A stretch of 53,625 nucleotides of DNA, taken from contig JAFTIZ010000006.1 in the NCBI GenBank assembly GCA_017456645.1, forward strand, positions 1-53,625, read 5' to 3'. The stretch comes from Oscillospiraceae bacterium (GTDB lineage Bacteria; Bacillota; Clostridia; Oscillospirales; Oscillospiraceae). Both the position numbers and the translations under genes were made by a program. Position 1 is the first letter of the stretch. Each line of letters opens with the position of its first letter. Below are positions 34,282-42,963 of this stretch, one piece after another. Under the pieces are notes generated by a model that was not told the origin of the DNA, did no database searches, and saw only the letters and a list, made by a program, of their open reading frames with translations.

Positions 34282-34292
34282 TTAAGTTCCCG

Positions 34293-34325
34293 CTCCGGGC
34301 TGCCATGTAGCAGCCCGGAGTTTTT
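34293..34325 (+). terminator. Terminator of the EF-G-like gene
   Basis: CTCCGGGCTGC (34293-34303), a 6-base loop, GCAGCCCGGAG (34310-34320), then TTTTTC. Confidence 0.95.
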
Positions 34326-34386
34326 CTCGTCAACAACCGAACCATTTCGACCTTCCGGGCATAATCTGGCACGGGAGGTTTTGTAT

Positions 34387-34641
34387 ATGCGTTTTTATTT
34401 TATCACCTTCCGCTCGGTAACACTGGCTCAGCGGGGGGAACGAACCATACGCAGGGGAGGGGTAAGCTGCAATTTGCAGCGAACACCCCGATGGATGGAG
34501 GAGCGTGGCTGCGGCTATTGCCTGCGGCTTCGACCGCAGGATGCAGCCCGGGCGGTGGAGCTGCTTCGCGCAGATGGAATCCAGTTCAGCAAGGTGTTTG
34601 CCGTCAATGAAGCAGGGGAGGCGGAGGCGTTGCCACTATGA
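34387..34641 (+). CDS. DUF3343 (putative Se/S carrier-like) protein
   Basis: An 84-residue small protein of the DUF3343 type: MRFYFITFRSVTLAQRGERT at the N-terminus, then a Cys region GCGYC and RPQDAARAVELLRADGIQF. The family is suspected to carry sulfur or selenium as persulfide/perselenide on a conserved Cys. The start at 34387 was chosen because GGGAGG lies about 8 bases upstream. Its stop overlaps the ATG of a cysteine desulfurase family gene (ATGA), which supports a sulfur/selenium relay. The function is inferred from family and neighbour. Confidence 0.75.
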   Translation: MRFYFITFRSVTLAQRGERTIRRGGVSCNLQRTPRWMEERGCGYCLRLRPQDAARAVELLRADGIQFSKVFAVNEAGEAEALPL

Positions 34642-35735
34642 TCTATCTGGATAACGGCGCAACGTCCTATCCCAAGCCCGCTCCGGTGCGGCATGCGGTG
34701 CTGGATGCCATGCTCCGCTGCGCCAATCCGGGCAGAGGAGGTTACGGGGCGGCTATGGAGGCGGCTCGGCGGGTCTACGATTGCCGGGAAGCGGCATCGC
34801 AGCTGTTCGATTGCGATCCGGAGCAGGTGGTGCTAACCTCCAACTGCACCCATGGCCTGAACATCGCCATCCGCACACTGGTCAAGCCCGGCTCACGGGT
34901 GGTGGTCTCCGGTTTTGAGCACAATGCGGTGACCCGACCGCTCTATGCCCTCGGCGCAAAGATTACCGTGGCGGGGCATAGGCTATTCGATCAGGAAAAT
35001 ACCCTTGAGGAGTTCGAAGCGGCTCTTCGCGCTGGAGCGAAGGCTGCAATCTTCACCCACGTTTCCAATGTGTTCGGCTATATTCTTCCGGTGGAGGAGC
35101 TGGGAAGACTCTGCAAAAAGTATGCGGTTCCGTTCGTTGTGGATGCGGCACAATCCGCCGGCGCTATGGATATCAGCTTAAGACAGCTGGGGGCGGATTT
35201 CATAGCCATGCCGGGGCATAAAGGTCTGCTGGGGCCTCAGGGAACGGGGCTTTTGCTGTGCGCCGGTGTACCGGAGCCGTTGCTGTACGGCGGCACGGGC
35301 AGCGATTCTGTTCGGCAGGATATGCCCCAGCAGCTGCCGGAGCGGGCAGAGGCCGGCACGGTCAATGTACCGGGTATCGCCGGCCTCACCGCAGGGCTGC
35401 GCTATGTGCATTCCATGGGCGCGAAGGCCATCGGCCTGCGTGAGCAAAAGCAAGCAAGGGCGGCGGCACAGGGGCTGAAAAGTCTGGGGATCAGAGTCTT
35501 TTCCGGAGCGCATCAGGCCGGCACCGTCAGCTTCCTGCCGGCTATGGATTGCGAGGAACTGGCGCAGAGGCTGGCGCAGCGCGGCATCGCGGTGCGCGCA
35601 GGGCTGCATTGCGCGCCGCTGGCCCATAAGTCCGCCGGGACACTGGGAACCGGCACAGTTCGGATCAGCTTTGGCCACCGGTGCGACGGCTCTCAGACAC
35701 AACGTTTCCTAAGAGAAATGGCGGCTCTTTCCTGA
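34638..35735 (+). CDS. Cysteine desulfurase family aminotransferase class V protein
   Basis: A 365-residue PLP enzyme. MIYLDNGATSYPKP begins the fold. TSNCTHGLN binds the phosphate. VVDAAQSAGAMDI has the PLP Asp, and the Schiff-base Lys is in MPGHKGLLGPQG. The catalytic Cys is in GLHCAPLAHKSAGT. It resembles the EF2568-like subgroup often found with selenium-dependent molybdenum hydroxylase genes, rather than housekeeping IscS or SufS. Its partner is the DUF3343 protein just upstream. No molybdenum hydroxylase lies in the window. Its stop codon falls inside a terminator-like hairpin. Confidence 0.88.
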   Translation: MIYLDNGATSYPKPAPVRHAVLDAMLRCANPGRGGYGAAMEAARRVYDCREAASQLFDCDPEQVVLTSNCTHGLNIAIRTLVKPGSRVVVSGFEHNAVTRPLYALGAKITVAGHRLFDQENTLEEFEAALRAGAKAAIFTHVSNVFGYILPVEELGRLCKKYAVPFVVDAAQSAGAMDISLRQLGADFIAMPGHKGLLGPQGTGLLLCAGVPEPLLYGGTGSDSVRQDMPQQLPERAEAGTVNVPGIAGLTAGLRYVHSMGAKAIGLREQKQARAAAQGLKSLGIRVFSGAHQAGTVSFLPAMDCEELAQRLAQRGIAVRAGLHCAPLAHKSAGTLGTGTVRISFGHRCDGSQTQRFLREMAALS

Positions 35736-35740
35736 GCCGC
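35721..35740 (+). terminator. Weak terminator overlapping the desulfurase stop codon
   Basis: GCGGCTC (35721-35727) and GAGCCGC (35734-35740) form a 7-bp stem. The T-rich stretch comes about 10 bases later, so termination may be incomplete. Confidence 0.5.
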
Positions 35741-35764
35741 TATAAAATATTTTCCTTTTTTCTA

Positions 35765-35793
35765 TTGCTATCAGAGCGCAAATCCGCTATAAT
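35765..35793 (+). promoter_or_regulatory. cdaA promoter
   Basis: TTGCTA (35765-35770), a 17-base spacer, TATAAT (35788-35793). Confidence 0.8.
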
Positions 35794-35875
35794 AGAAAAG
35801 ATAATAGGGTGAGTGTGCGTATTTTGCGAATGAAGGCTCCAAAGGGAGTCTGAAGAAGGGGTGGACAGACCGAAA

Positions 35876-36745
35876 ATGACGTATATTACGAATTTCTTAA
35901 CACAGCTGACCAGAATGCAGTGGTCGGATTATTTGGATATTATCGTGGTCGCCTATTTGATCTACCGGTTCTTGCCGATGATCCGTTCCACCGGCGCCAT
36001 GCGTGTGGCCACCACGGTCGGTGTTTTGCTGCTGCTGACGTGGGTCACAGAGCTGCTGAACCTGCATACATTGCATTTCCTGCTGGAGCAGGTGATGGCT
36101 GTCGGCTTGATTGCTGTGGTCGTGCTGTTCCAGCCGGAGCTGCGCCGGATGCTGGATCATCTGGGCAATGTAAAATTCAGGAGTTTCTTTGGCATGGAAA
36201 AACCGGTGCAGGAGATGGAAGGAATCATCGACCAGACGGTTCGCGCCTGCGAGGTTATGAGCCGTGAGCGGGTGGGTGCACTGATCGTCTTTGCCCGGGA
36301 CAATCCTCTTGAGGAGTATGTCAAGACCGGCACCCAGATCGACGCGCAGGTATCCGAGCAGCTGATCCGCAATATCTTCTTCCCTAAGGCATCCCTTCAC
36401 GACGGCGCTATGATCATTCGCGATGGCCGTGTGTATTCCGCAGGCTGCGTGCTGCCCCTGTCCGAAAGCCATAAGCTCAGCGCCGACCTTGGAACCCGGC
36501 ACCGTGCCGGCGTTGGCATCAGTGAAGTGTCTGATGCGGTGGTGGTCATCGTCTCTGAAGAGACCGGCACCATTTCTGTTGCGGTGGGCGGCGTGCTGAA
36601 GCGCCATCTGGCGCACCAGACGCTGGAGCGCCTTCTGCGCAATGAGCTGTGCAAGGAGCCTGAGGAGCAGCAGGAGAACCTGGTTCTGAAGCTGCGCCAG
36701 AAGATGCATAAGAAGGAAAAGGGAGGCGACGAAAATGAAAAGTAA
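35876..36745 (+). CDS. cdaA: Diadenylate cyclase, membrane-bound CdaA type
   Basis: Makes the second messenger c-di-AMP from two ATP. Three membrane helices lie within residues ~15-80, then a linker and the DAC domain with the catalytic DGA motif (FPKASLHDGAMIIRDGRVYSAG) and the RHR motif (LGTRHRAGVGISE). The length of 289 residues is typical. I prefer the ATG at 35876, 11 bases after GAAGGGG, over the GTG at 35861, which would overlap its own ribosome site. The next gene, cdaR, overlaps by 11 bases, the standard cdaA-cdaR pair; glmM is not present here. Confidence 0.94.
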   Translation: MTYITNFLTQLTRMQWSDYLDIIVVAYLIYRFLPMIRSTGAMRVATTVGVLLLLTWVTELLNLHTLHFLLEQVMAVGLIAVVVLFQPELRRMLDHLGNVKFRSFFGMEKPVQEMEGIIDQTVRACEVMSRERVGALIVFARDNPLEEYVKTGTQIDAQVSEQLIRNIFFPKASLHDGAMIIRDGRVYSAGCVLPLSESHKLSADLGTRHRAGVGISEVSDAVVVIVSEETGTISVAVGGVLKRHLAHQTLERLLRNELCKEPEEQQENLVLKLRQKMHKKEKGGDENEK

Positions 36746-37997
36746 AGCCTTGACCATTCTTTTGTCCTTTGCCATCGCCTTTGCTCTGTGGCTGTATGTG
36801 ATCACCGTGGAGCGAACCACCATTGAGTACACCTTCTACAATGTCCCCGTGGTTTTGGACGGCGAAAGCGTCCTTTCGGATCGGGGTTTGATGCTCAATT
36901 CCGATACGGATCGCACGGTCAACCTGACCCTCAGCGGCAAGCGTTCGGATCTGAACAAAATGAAAAGCTCGGATATCACCGTGCTGGTGGATCTGACCCG
37001 TATCTACGAGGCCGGCGAAAAGAGCTTGTCTTATGACGTATCCTTCCCCGGCGATGTTCAGAACAGCGCCATTGAGATCGTCAGCCGCCAGCCGGACAGC
37101 ATTCAGGTGTCCGTAGCGCAGTGGGCATCTCAGGAGATCCCCGTAGAGATCGAGATCACCGGAACGCCGGCAGACAGCTACCGTGTGGATTTTGATAATA
37201 TTTCCGCCGACCCCGAAACTGTCGGCATTTCCGGCCCCAAGGAGCTGATCGATCAGATCGCCATGGGCAAGATCACCGTGAATATGGACGGTGCCAAGGA
37301 ATCCTTTGAGCAGCGCCAGCGGGTGACCCTTTGTGACGCGCTGGGCAATCCCATCGAGGCGGATTTGAGTAAGGTTTTTGTGGATAACCACATGATCCTG
37401 ACTAAGGTGCCTGTCCTTATGGAACGGGAGATCACCCTGAGTATCGGCATCACCCCCGGCGGCGGTCTGGAGACTTCCGATGTGAGCTTATGGTATTCCT
37501 TCGGCACGGATAAGATCACTGTGGTGGGAAGCCCCTCTGTGGTTTCCAAGATGAAGGACGTGATCGAGCTTGACCGCTTCGATCTGGGTCAGCCTGTCGA
37601 GGGATTTGAGAACAAGGAATACACCATTCCTGTGCCCGAAGGTGTAACCATCCAGCAGGGCGATGTGGTGGAGGTCACCATGACCGTTCCGCCCAGAGCC
37701 ACCAGAACCATCAGTATACCCCAGAGCCAGTTCGACGTACTGGGTCTGCCTGAGGGCTACGAAGTGACCTTCGCCCGCAAGGCCATTGAGGTTACGGTGC
37801 TGGGCAAGAGCTCCATTCTCTCCAAGCTGGAGACTACGGATTTCCGTGTTGTCGTGGATTTGGGCGACAATACCGCTTCCGGCTCCTATCCGGTGCAGAT
37901 CGAGATCCTGAATATGCAGAATGTCAGCATCGTGGAGGATCCCGACAGTCCATACAAGGTCTATGCGTTGCTGATTCAGGGTGCGCCGGAGGCCTGA
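36735..37997 (+). CDS. cdaR: CdaR/YbbR-like regulator of diadenylate cyclase
   Basis: A 420-residue membrane-anchored protein: one N-terminal helix (residues ~5-22, ILLSFAIAFALWLYVI) followed by four YbbR repeats facing outside. Typical repeat motifs are visible, such as NVPVVL, ITVLVDLTRIYEAGEKSLSYDV, VDFDNISADPETVGISGP and TVVGSPSVVSKMKDV. CdaR binds CdaA and adjusts c-di-AMP production in other Firmicutes. It overlaps the end of cdaA, so the pair is coupled. Confidence 0.9.
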   Translation: MKSKALTILLSFAIAFALWLYVITVERTTIEYTFYNVPVVLDGESVLSDRGLMLNSDTDRTVNLTLSGKRSDLNKMKSSDITVLVDLTRIYEAGEKSLSYDVSFPGDVQNSAIEIVSRQPDSIQVSVAQWASQEIPVEIEITGTPADSYRVDFDNISADPETVGISGPKELIDQIAMGKITVNMDGAKESFEQRQRVTLCDALGNPIEADLSKVFVDNHMILTKVPVLMEREITLSIGITPGGGLETSDVSLWYSFGTDKITVVGSPSVVSKMKDVIELDRFDLGQPVEGFENKEYTIPVPEGVTIQQGDVVEVTMTVPPRATRTISIPQSQFDVLGLPEGYEVTFARKAIEVTVLGKSSILSKLETTDFRVVVDLGDNTASGSYPVQIEILNMQNVSIVEDPDSPYKVYALLIQGAPEA

Positions 37998-38052
37998 TAT
38001 AGAATAAGCTTCGGCAAACCGGATGTGTCCGGAACCGTGAGAAAAGGGGATA

Positions 38053-38937
38053 ATGAACTTGATTAAAAGCATGACCGGCTACGGTCGGGCCGTGGAAACG
38101 GTAAACGGCCGTGAATTTACGGTGGAGCTGCGCTCCGTCAATAACCGCTATCTGGATTGCAGCGTAAAGCTGCCCCGGAGTCTGACCTTTGCGGAGGAGG
38201 CGGTAAAGCAGGCTGTCAAAGCCACCATCTCCCGCGGCAAGGTGGACGTGTTTATCTCCGTCCGTTCCGAGGGCGGCGAGGAAGTGAAGGTCAGCCTGAA
38301 CAGCGCGGTGCTGGAGGGCTACCTTGCGGCTATGCGCCAGATGGTTACGGATTACGGCGTGACCGACGATATCAGCGTATCCGCTGTATCCCGACTGCCT
38401 GAGGTGTTCGTCATGGAGCGCCCGGAGGTGGACGAGGATCAGCTGAAGGCAGACCTGCTGGGCGTGGTAGCTAAGGCTATCGAAGGCTACGATGCTATGC
38501 GCCGCACCGAGGGCGCTGCACTGGAGAATGATCTGCGTACCCGTGGCCAGACTATTTTGGAGCTGGTGGCACAGGTGGAGCAGGGCAACGGCCAGACGGT
38601 GATCGATTATCGTACCCGGCTGGAGAACAAGCTGCAGGAAGTGCTTGCCAATACATCGATCGACGAAAGCCGCATCCTCACCGAGGCTGCCATCTTCGCT
38701 GACAAGGTCGCGGTGGACGAGGAGACCGTCCGTCTGCGCAGCCATCTGCAGCAGATGAACACCATGCTCTCCGGCGGCGGTGCCGTGGGTCGCAAGCTGG
38801 ACTTCCTGCTGCAGGAAATGAACCGTGAGACCAACACCATCGGCTCCAAATGCACCGATGTGCGGCTGGCACGGATCGTTGTGGATATCAAGGCGGAGCT
38901 GGAAAAGATCCGCGAGCAGACCCAGAACATCGAATAA
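38053..38937 (+). CDS. YicC/YloC family endoribonuclease
   Basis: A 294-residue YicC-family protein beginning IKSMTGYGRA, the family hallmark. LRSVNNRYLDCSVKLPRSL and the C-terminal EEMNRETNTIGSK-type helix (LDFLLQEMNRETNTIGSKC) are also typical. Members are reported to act as endoribonucleases. It opens the yicC-remA-gmk-rpoZ-priA gene order that is widely conserved in Firmicutes. AAAAGGGG precedes the ATG. Confidence 0.92.
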   Translation: MNLIKSMTGYGRAVETVNGREFTVELRSVNNRYLDCSVKLPRSLTFAEEAVKQAVKATISRGKVDVFISVRSEGGEEVKVSLNSAVLEGYLAAMRQMVTDYGVTDDISVSAVSRLPEVFVMERPEVDEDQLKADLLGVVAKAIEGYDAMRRTEGAALENDLRTRGQTILELVAQVEQGNGQTVIDYRTRLENKLQEVLANTSIDESRILTEAAIFADKVAVDEETVRLRSHLQQMNTMLSGGGAVGRKLDFLLQEMNRETNTIGSKCTDVRLARIVVDIKAELEKIREQTQNIE

Positions 38938-38946
38938 GAGGTAGCT

Positions 38947-39207
38947 ATGAAATTGATCAACATCGGTTTTGGCAGCATGGTTGCCGCCGGACGTGTGCTT
39001 TCCATTCTGGAGCCGGACTCCGCGCCCATTAAGCGTGTGGTGCAGGAGGCACGGGAGCGGGGAATGCTTATTGACGCATCCTACGGCCGCAAGACCAAAG
39101 CTGTGATTTTGATGGATACAGATCATGTGATCCTGTCGGCTATGACGCCCGAGGTGCTGTTCGCCCGGTGGTCGGATCGGCAGGAAGCGGGTGAGGAGGA
39201 ACAATGA
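38947..39207 (+). CDS. remA: RemA-like DNA-binding regulator (DUF370)
   Basis: An 86-residue protein with the RemA core: [20 protein letters not shown], then [28 protein letters not shown]. In Bacillus RemA activates extracellular-matrix genes by binding DNA as an oligomer. Here only the family is certain. It sits between yicC and gmk, its usual place, and overlaps gmk by 4 bases. Confidence 0.9.
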   Translation: MKLINIGFGSMVAAGRVLSILEPDSAPIKRVVQEARERGMLIDASYGRKTKAVILMDTDHVILSAMTPEVLFARWSDRQEAGEEEQ

Positions 39208-39761
39208 GCAAAGGAAAGCTGTTTGTGATCTCAGGCGCTTCCGGCGTAGGTAAAGGCACGGTACTGAAGGCCGTTATGGAAAAGCGGAAGGATCTTGCGT
39301 TCTCCGTTTCTGCCACCACCCGTCCACCCAGACCCAGCGAAGAGGAGGGCGTACATTACTACTTCATTTCCGAGGAGCAGTTCGAGGAAATGATCCGTAG
39401 GGACGAATTTATCGAGTATGACCGCCACGCCAAGGCTTCCTACGGAACCCCTCTGGGGCAGATGGAGGACAAGCTGACCAGAGGCCATGTGATTTTGGAT
39501 ATTGAGCCCAAGGGTGCGGCGATCGTTCACGGCAAGCGCCCGGAGGCTATCCTGATCTTCATTATGCCCCCTTCCATGGAGGAGCTGGAACGCCGGCTTC
39601 GGGGCAGAGGCGATACGTCTGAGGAGCAGATCGCCATTCGCATGGAGCGAGCAAAATGGGAAATGGACCAGCGCGGCTGGTATGACTACGTTGTGGTCAA
39701 TGATCAGCTGGACGTTTGTGTCGATGAAATACTGAATATCATTGCCCGTGAGGCAGACTAA
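39204..39761 (+). CDS. gmk: Guanylate kinase
   Basis: Phosphorylates GMP to GDP. P-loop [15 protein letters not shown] at residues ~9-23, GMP-binding [32 protein letters not shown], and [15 protein letters not shown]. In the last segment many family members read DIDVQGA. At 185 residues it is slightly short but complete. It overlaps remA by 4 bases. Confidence 0.95.
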   Translation: MSKGKLFVISGASGVGKGTVLKAVMEKRKDLAFSVSATTRPPRPSEEEGVHYYFISEEQFEEMIRRDEFIEYDRHAKASYGTPLGQMEDKLTRGHVILDIEPKGAAIVHGKRPEAILIFIMPPSMEELERRLRGRGDTSEEQIAIRMERAKWEMDQRGWYDYVVVNDQLDVCVDEILNIIAREAD

Positions 39762-39782
39762 AATTTTGGAGGAAAATGAATT

Positions 39783-39989
39783 ATGTTGTACCCCCCTGTT
39801 GCAGACCTGTTGAAGAATGTTGAGAGCCGTTACCTGCTGGTCAATGTGGTTGCCCAGCGCGCCCGTCAGATCGCCGTGGAGGCCGAGGCCTTCAAGGAGG
39901 AGCTGCCTGAGAAGCCCGTTACTTTGGCCATTCAGGAAGTCGCCGACGGCAAGCTGACCGCCGGCCTGAAAGAAGAATATATGAATTAA
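39783..39989 (+). CDS. rpoZ: RNA polymerase omega subunit
   Basis: A 68-residue subunit aiding RNA polymerase assembly. It has the short N-terminus MLYPPVADLLKNVESRYLLV and the conserved helix VAQRARQIAVEAE. It lies directly after gmk, the usual location. GGAGG sits upstream of the ATG. Confidence 0.93.
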   Translation: MLYPPVADLLKNVESRYLLVNVVAQRARQIAVEAEAFKEELPEKPVTLAIQEVADGKLTAGLKEEYMN

Positions 39990-40008
39990 TGAGAGGAGAT
40001 AGGGCTGT

Positions 40009-42456
40009 ATGGTAGCAAAAATCGCGGTTTCTGCCGCAACGTTTGCAATCGATAAGCCCTATTCCTATTGGGTGCCGGAGGGCATGGAGCTGTTGCCCGG
40101 TATGCGGGTATCCGTGCCGTTCGGCCGGGGCAATAAGCGCAGCGAGGGCGTGGTGCTCTCGGTAGAAGCCGGCAGCCCCGAGGGCTTAAAAGCCGTGGAG
40201 CGGTGCTTAGATACAGAGCCGCTCCTCAGCATGACCATGCTGCGGCTGGCGGCCTTTATGCGCGAGCGCTACTTCTGCACCTTTTTCGACGCGATCCGCG
40301 CCATGCTGCCCGGAGGCTTGTGGTTTGCGGCCAGCGAGACCTTTGAGCTGACCGATGACCGCTCCTGGCAGGAAAAGACCCTGCGCAATCCCCATGCGAA
40401 AGCCATTCTGATCCATTTGTCCGATCTGGGCGGCAGAGCGGCAGGGGATGCCCTTCGTCAGGCTGTGGAGTCGGCAGAGGATTTCGATACGGCGGTTGCC
40501 TATCTTCTGAAGAAGAAATGGCTCCGCTCGGAGCAGAATTTCCAGCGCCGCACCGGCGACCGGACGGAGCAGGTTGCAAGCCTTGCGTCCTCTGTGGAGG
40601 AAGCCATGGAGTATGCCCAGCAGCGCCCCCGATCTGCGGTCATGCAGAAGGCGGTGCTGGAGCTGCTTTGTAATCTGGGTACTGTATCTGTCAAGGAGCT
40701 GTGCTATTTCACCGGCGCCAAGCCCGCAACGGTAAAGCGCCTGCGTGACCTGGGCTATGTGGAACTGCAGGATCGTGAGGTTCTGCGCTGTCGTGAGATC
40801 AAGCCGGCGGAGGTTTCCGCGGATTTGATCCTTAATTCCGAGCAGGGGGTGGCCTTCGATGGCCTTCGGGCGCAGATGGAACAGCCCCAACCGGGGGTGG
40901 CTCTGCTGTATGGTGTCACCGGTTCGGGCAAGACCTCGGTGTATCTGAAATTAATCCGCTGCTGTCTGGAGCGGGGGAGAAGTGCCGGCTTGTTGGTGCC
41001 GGAAATTGCTTTGACCCCTCAGTTACTGGGTCTGCTGGTGGCGCATTTCGGCCAGCAGGTGGCGGTGCTGCATAGCAGCCTGTCTGCCGCCGAGCGGTAT
41101 GACCAGTGGAAGCGCGTTCGCTCCGGTGACGCCAAAGTCATCGTCGGTACCCGATCGGCGGTGTTCGCGCCGGCTCCAAATCTTGGCCTGATGATTCTGG
41201 ATGAGGAGCAGGAGCATTCCTATAAATCCGAAAATAATCCCCGCTACTGCGCACGGGAAGTGGCCATCTGGCGGGGCGTGAAAGAAAAGGCGCTGGTTTT
41301 GCTTGGCTCGGCTACGCCGTCCATCGAAACCATGTACCATGCCAAACAAGGCCATTACCGTCTGTACACCCTTCGGGAGCGGTTCAATGGCCGCCCGCTG
41401 CCTCAGGTGCAGATGGTGGATATGCGGCAGGAGCTGAAGGACGGCAACGATTTGTCCCTGAGTTTCGCCTTGCAGGATGCCATTCGGGAGACCGCGGAGC
41501 GGGGTAAGCAGAGTATTCTCTTCCTGAACCGCCGGGGCAACAGCCGCGCGCTGGTTTGCGTGGATTGCCGGGAGGCGCCGGAATGCCCCCGCTGCAGCGC
41601 AAGGTTGACCTTCCATAGCGCTAATAAGCGCATGATGTGCCACTACTGCGGTTTTTCCCAGCCGGTGAGTCAGCGCTGCCCGGTCTGTGACGGCCCTCTG
41701 AAAGCGGTAGGCACCGGTACGCAGAAGGCTCAGCAGGAGCTGAATATGCTGCTGCCGGAGCTGGAGATCGCCCGCATGGATGCTGATACCGTCAGCGCGG
41801 TGAACACCCACGAGAAAATTCTGGAGCACTTCAAAAATGACCGTGTTCCGGTGCTCATTGGCACCCAGATGGTAGCCAAGGGCTTGAATATCCCCAATGT
41901 GACGCTGGTGGGCGTGCTGGATGGCGACCTGAGTCTGTATTCCGGCTCCTACCGCGCGGCGGAAACCACTTTTAATATGCTGACTCAGGTAGTCGGCCGT
42001 GCCGGTCGGGGTGATGACCCCGGCATCGCCATGATCCAGACTATGGTGCCGGAGCATCAGGTGCTGAATCTGGCAGCCCGGCAGGACTACGATGGGTTTT
42101 ATGAATTGGAGATCGCACTGCGGCAATTGCAGAACCTGCCGCCCTTCGGCGATCTCGTGACCGTTACATTTACCGGTCAGGAGGAGAGCCGTGTCCTCCG
42201 GGGCGCGGCAAAATTCCGGGATAGCGTGGTGCTGTGCCTGAAGGAGGCTGCCTACCAATCGGAAACTTGCACCGTTCTGGGCCCGGCGCCCTGCCCGGTG
42301 CCGAAGATCAACTACAATTTCCGTTATCAGCTGACTTTGCGCTGCCGTCTGACCAAGCCCCTTCGGGAACTAATTGCCCATTTACTGCGGCAGTTCGCCA
42401 AGGACGGCGCCAATCGGGGCGTCAGCGCATTTGCGGATGTGAATGGATTTGACTAA
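40009..42456 (+). CDS. priA: Primosomal protein N', replication restart helicase
   Basis: An 815-residue DNA helicase that reloads the replisome at stalled forks. Order: an N-terminal 3'-DNA-binding domain (~1-100), Walker A LLYGVTGSGKTSVYLKLI, the DEEQ box LMILDEEQEHSYK (DEEH in many relatives), paired zinc-binding Cys motifs in CVDCREAPECPRC and MCHYCGFSQ with CPVC, and helicase motifs VLIGTQMVAKGLNIPNVTLV and VVGRAGR. Complete length. GAGGAG precedes the ATG. def follows 13 bases after the stop. Confidence 0.95.
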   Translation: MVAKIAVSAATFAIDKPYSYWVPEGMELLPGMRVSVPFGRGNKRSEGVVLSVEAGSPEGLKAVERCLDTEPLLSMTMLRLAAFMRERYFCTFFDAIRAMLPGGLWFAASETFELTDDRSWQEKTLRNPHAKAILIHLSDLGGRAAGDALRQAVESAEDFDTAVAYLLKKKWLRSEQNFQRRTGDRTEQVASLASSVEEAMEYAQQRPRSAVMQKAVLELLCNLGTVSVKELCYFTGAKPATVKRLRDLGYVELQDREVLRCREIKPAEVSADLILNSEQGVAFDGLRAQMEQPQPGVALLYGVTGSGKTSVYLKLIRCCLERGRSAGLLVPEIALTPQLLGLLVAHFGQQVAVLHSSLSAAERYDQWKRVRSGDAKVIVGTRSAVFAPAPNLGLMILDEEQEHSYKSENNPRYCAREVAIWRGVKEKALVLLGSATPSIETMYHAKQGHYRLYTLRERFNGRPLPQVQMVDMRQELKDGNDLSLSFALQDAIRETAERGKQSILFLNRRGNSRALVCVDCREAPECPRCSARLTFHSANKRMMCHYCGFSQPVSQRCPVCDGPLKAVGTGTQKAQQELNMLLPELEIARMDADTVSAVNTHEKILEHFKNDRVPVLIGTQMVAKGLNIPNVTLVGVLDGDLSLYSGSYRAAETTFNMLTQVVGRAGRGDDPGIAMIQTMVPEHQVLNLAARQDYDGFYELEIALRQLQNLPPFGDLVTVTFTGQEESRVLRGAAKFRDSVVLCLKEAAYQSETCTVLGPAPCPVPKINYNFRYQLTLRCRLTKPLRELIAHLLRQFAKDGANRGVSAFADVNGFD

Positions 42457-42469
42457 GAGAGGTAAAACT

Positions 42470-42943
42470 ATGGGTATTCGGAAAATTCTGACGGATAAGG
42501 ATCCCGCGCTGCACAAGGTGTGCAAGCCGGTGGAGGTCTTTGACCGTAAGCTGCATAAGCTGCTGGATGATATGATCCAGACCCTTGAGGAGGCACAGGG
42601 CGTTGGCCTGGCGGCACCTCAGGTGGGCATTCTGCGCCGCGTGGTCATTGTGGACACCGGTGAGGGCATTCTGGAGCTGATCAACCCCACTATGCTGGAA
42701 ACTTCCGGTGAGCAGGTGGGTCCTGAGGGCTGCCTCAGCGTCCCCGGTAAGTACGGTCTGGTCAAGCGCCCCTTTTATGCCAAGGTTCGTGCGCAGGATC
42801 GTGACGGTCAGTGGTATGAGGCCGAGGCCGAGGAACTGATCGCCCGCTGCTTCTGCCATGAGCTGGATCATCTGGACGGTATTGTGTATACGCAGGTTAT
42901 GGATCGCTTCCTCACCGACAAGGAGCTGGAGGAGCTGGAGTGA
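42470..42943 (+). CDS. def: Peptide deformylase
   Basis: Removes the N-formyl group from new proteins. All three metal-site motifs are present: GVGLAAPQVG, EGCLSVPG and CHELDHLDGIVY (HExxH-type). There are 157 residues. The start at 42470 (MGIRKILT) was chosen over an in-frame ATG at 42443 inside priA. Paired with fmt, as is usual. Confidence 0.95.
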   Translation: MGIRKILTDKDPALHKVCKPVEVFDRKLHKLLDDMIQTLEEAQGVGLAAPQVGILRRVVIVDTGEGILELINPTMLETSGEQVGPEGCLSVPGKYGLVKRPFYAKVRAQDRDGQWYEAEAEELIARCFCHELDHLDGIVYTQVMDRFLTDKELEELE

Positions 42944-42963
42944 GCCTGCACGGAGGTGCAAAG

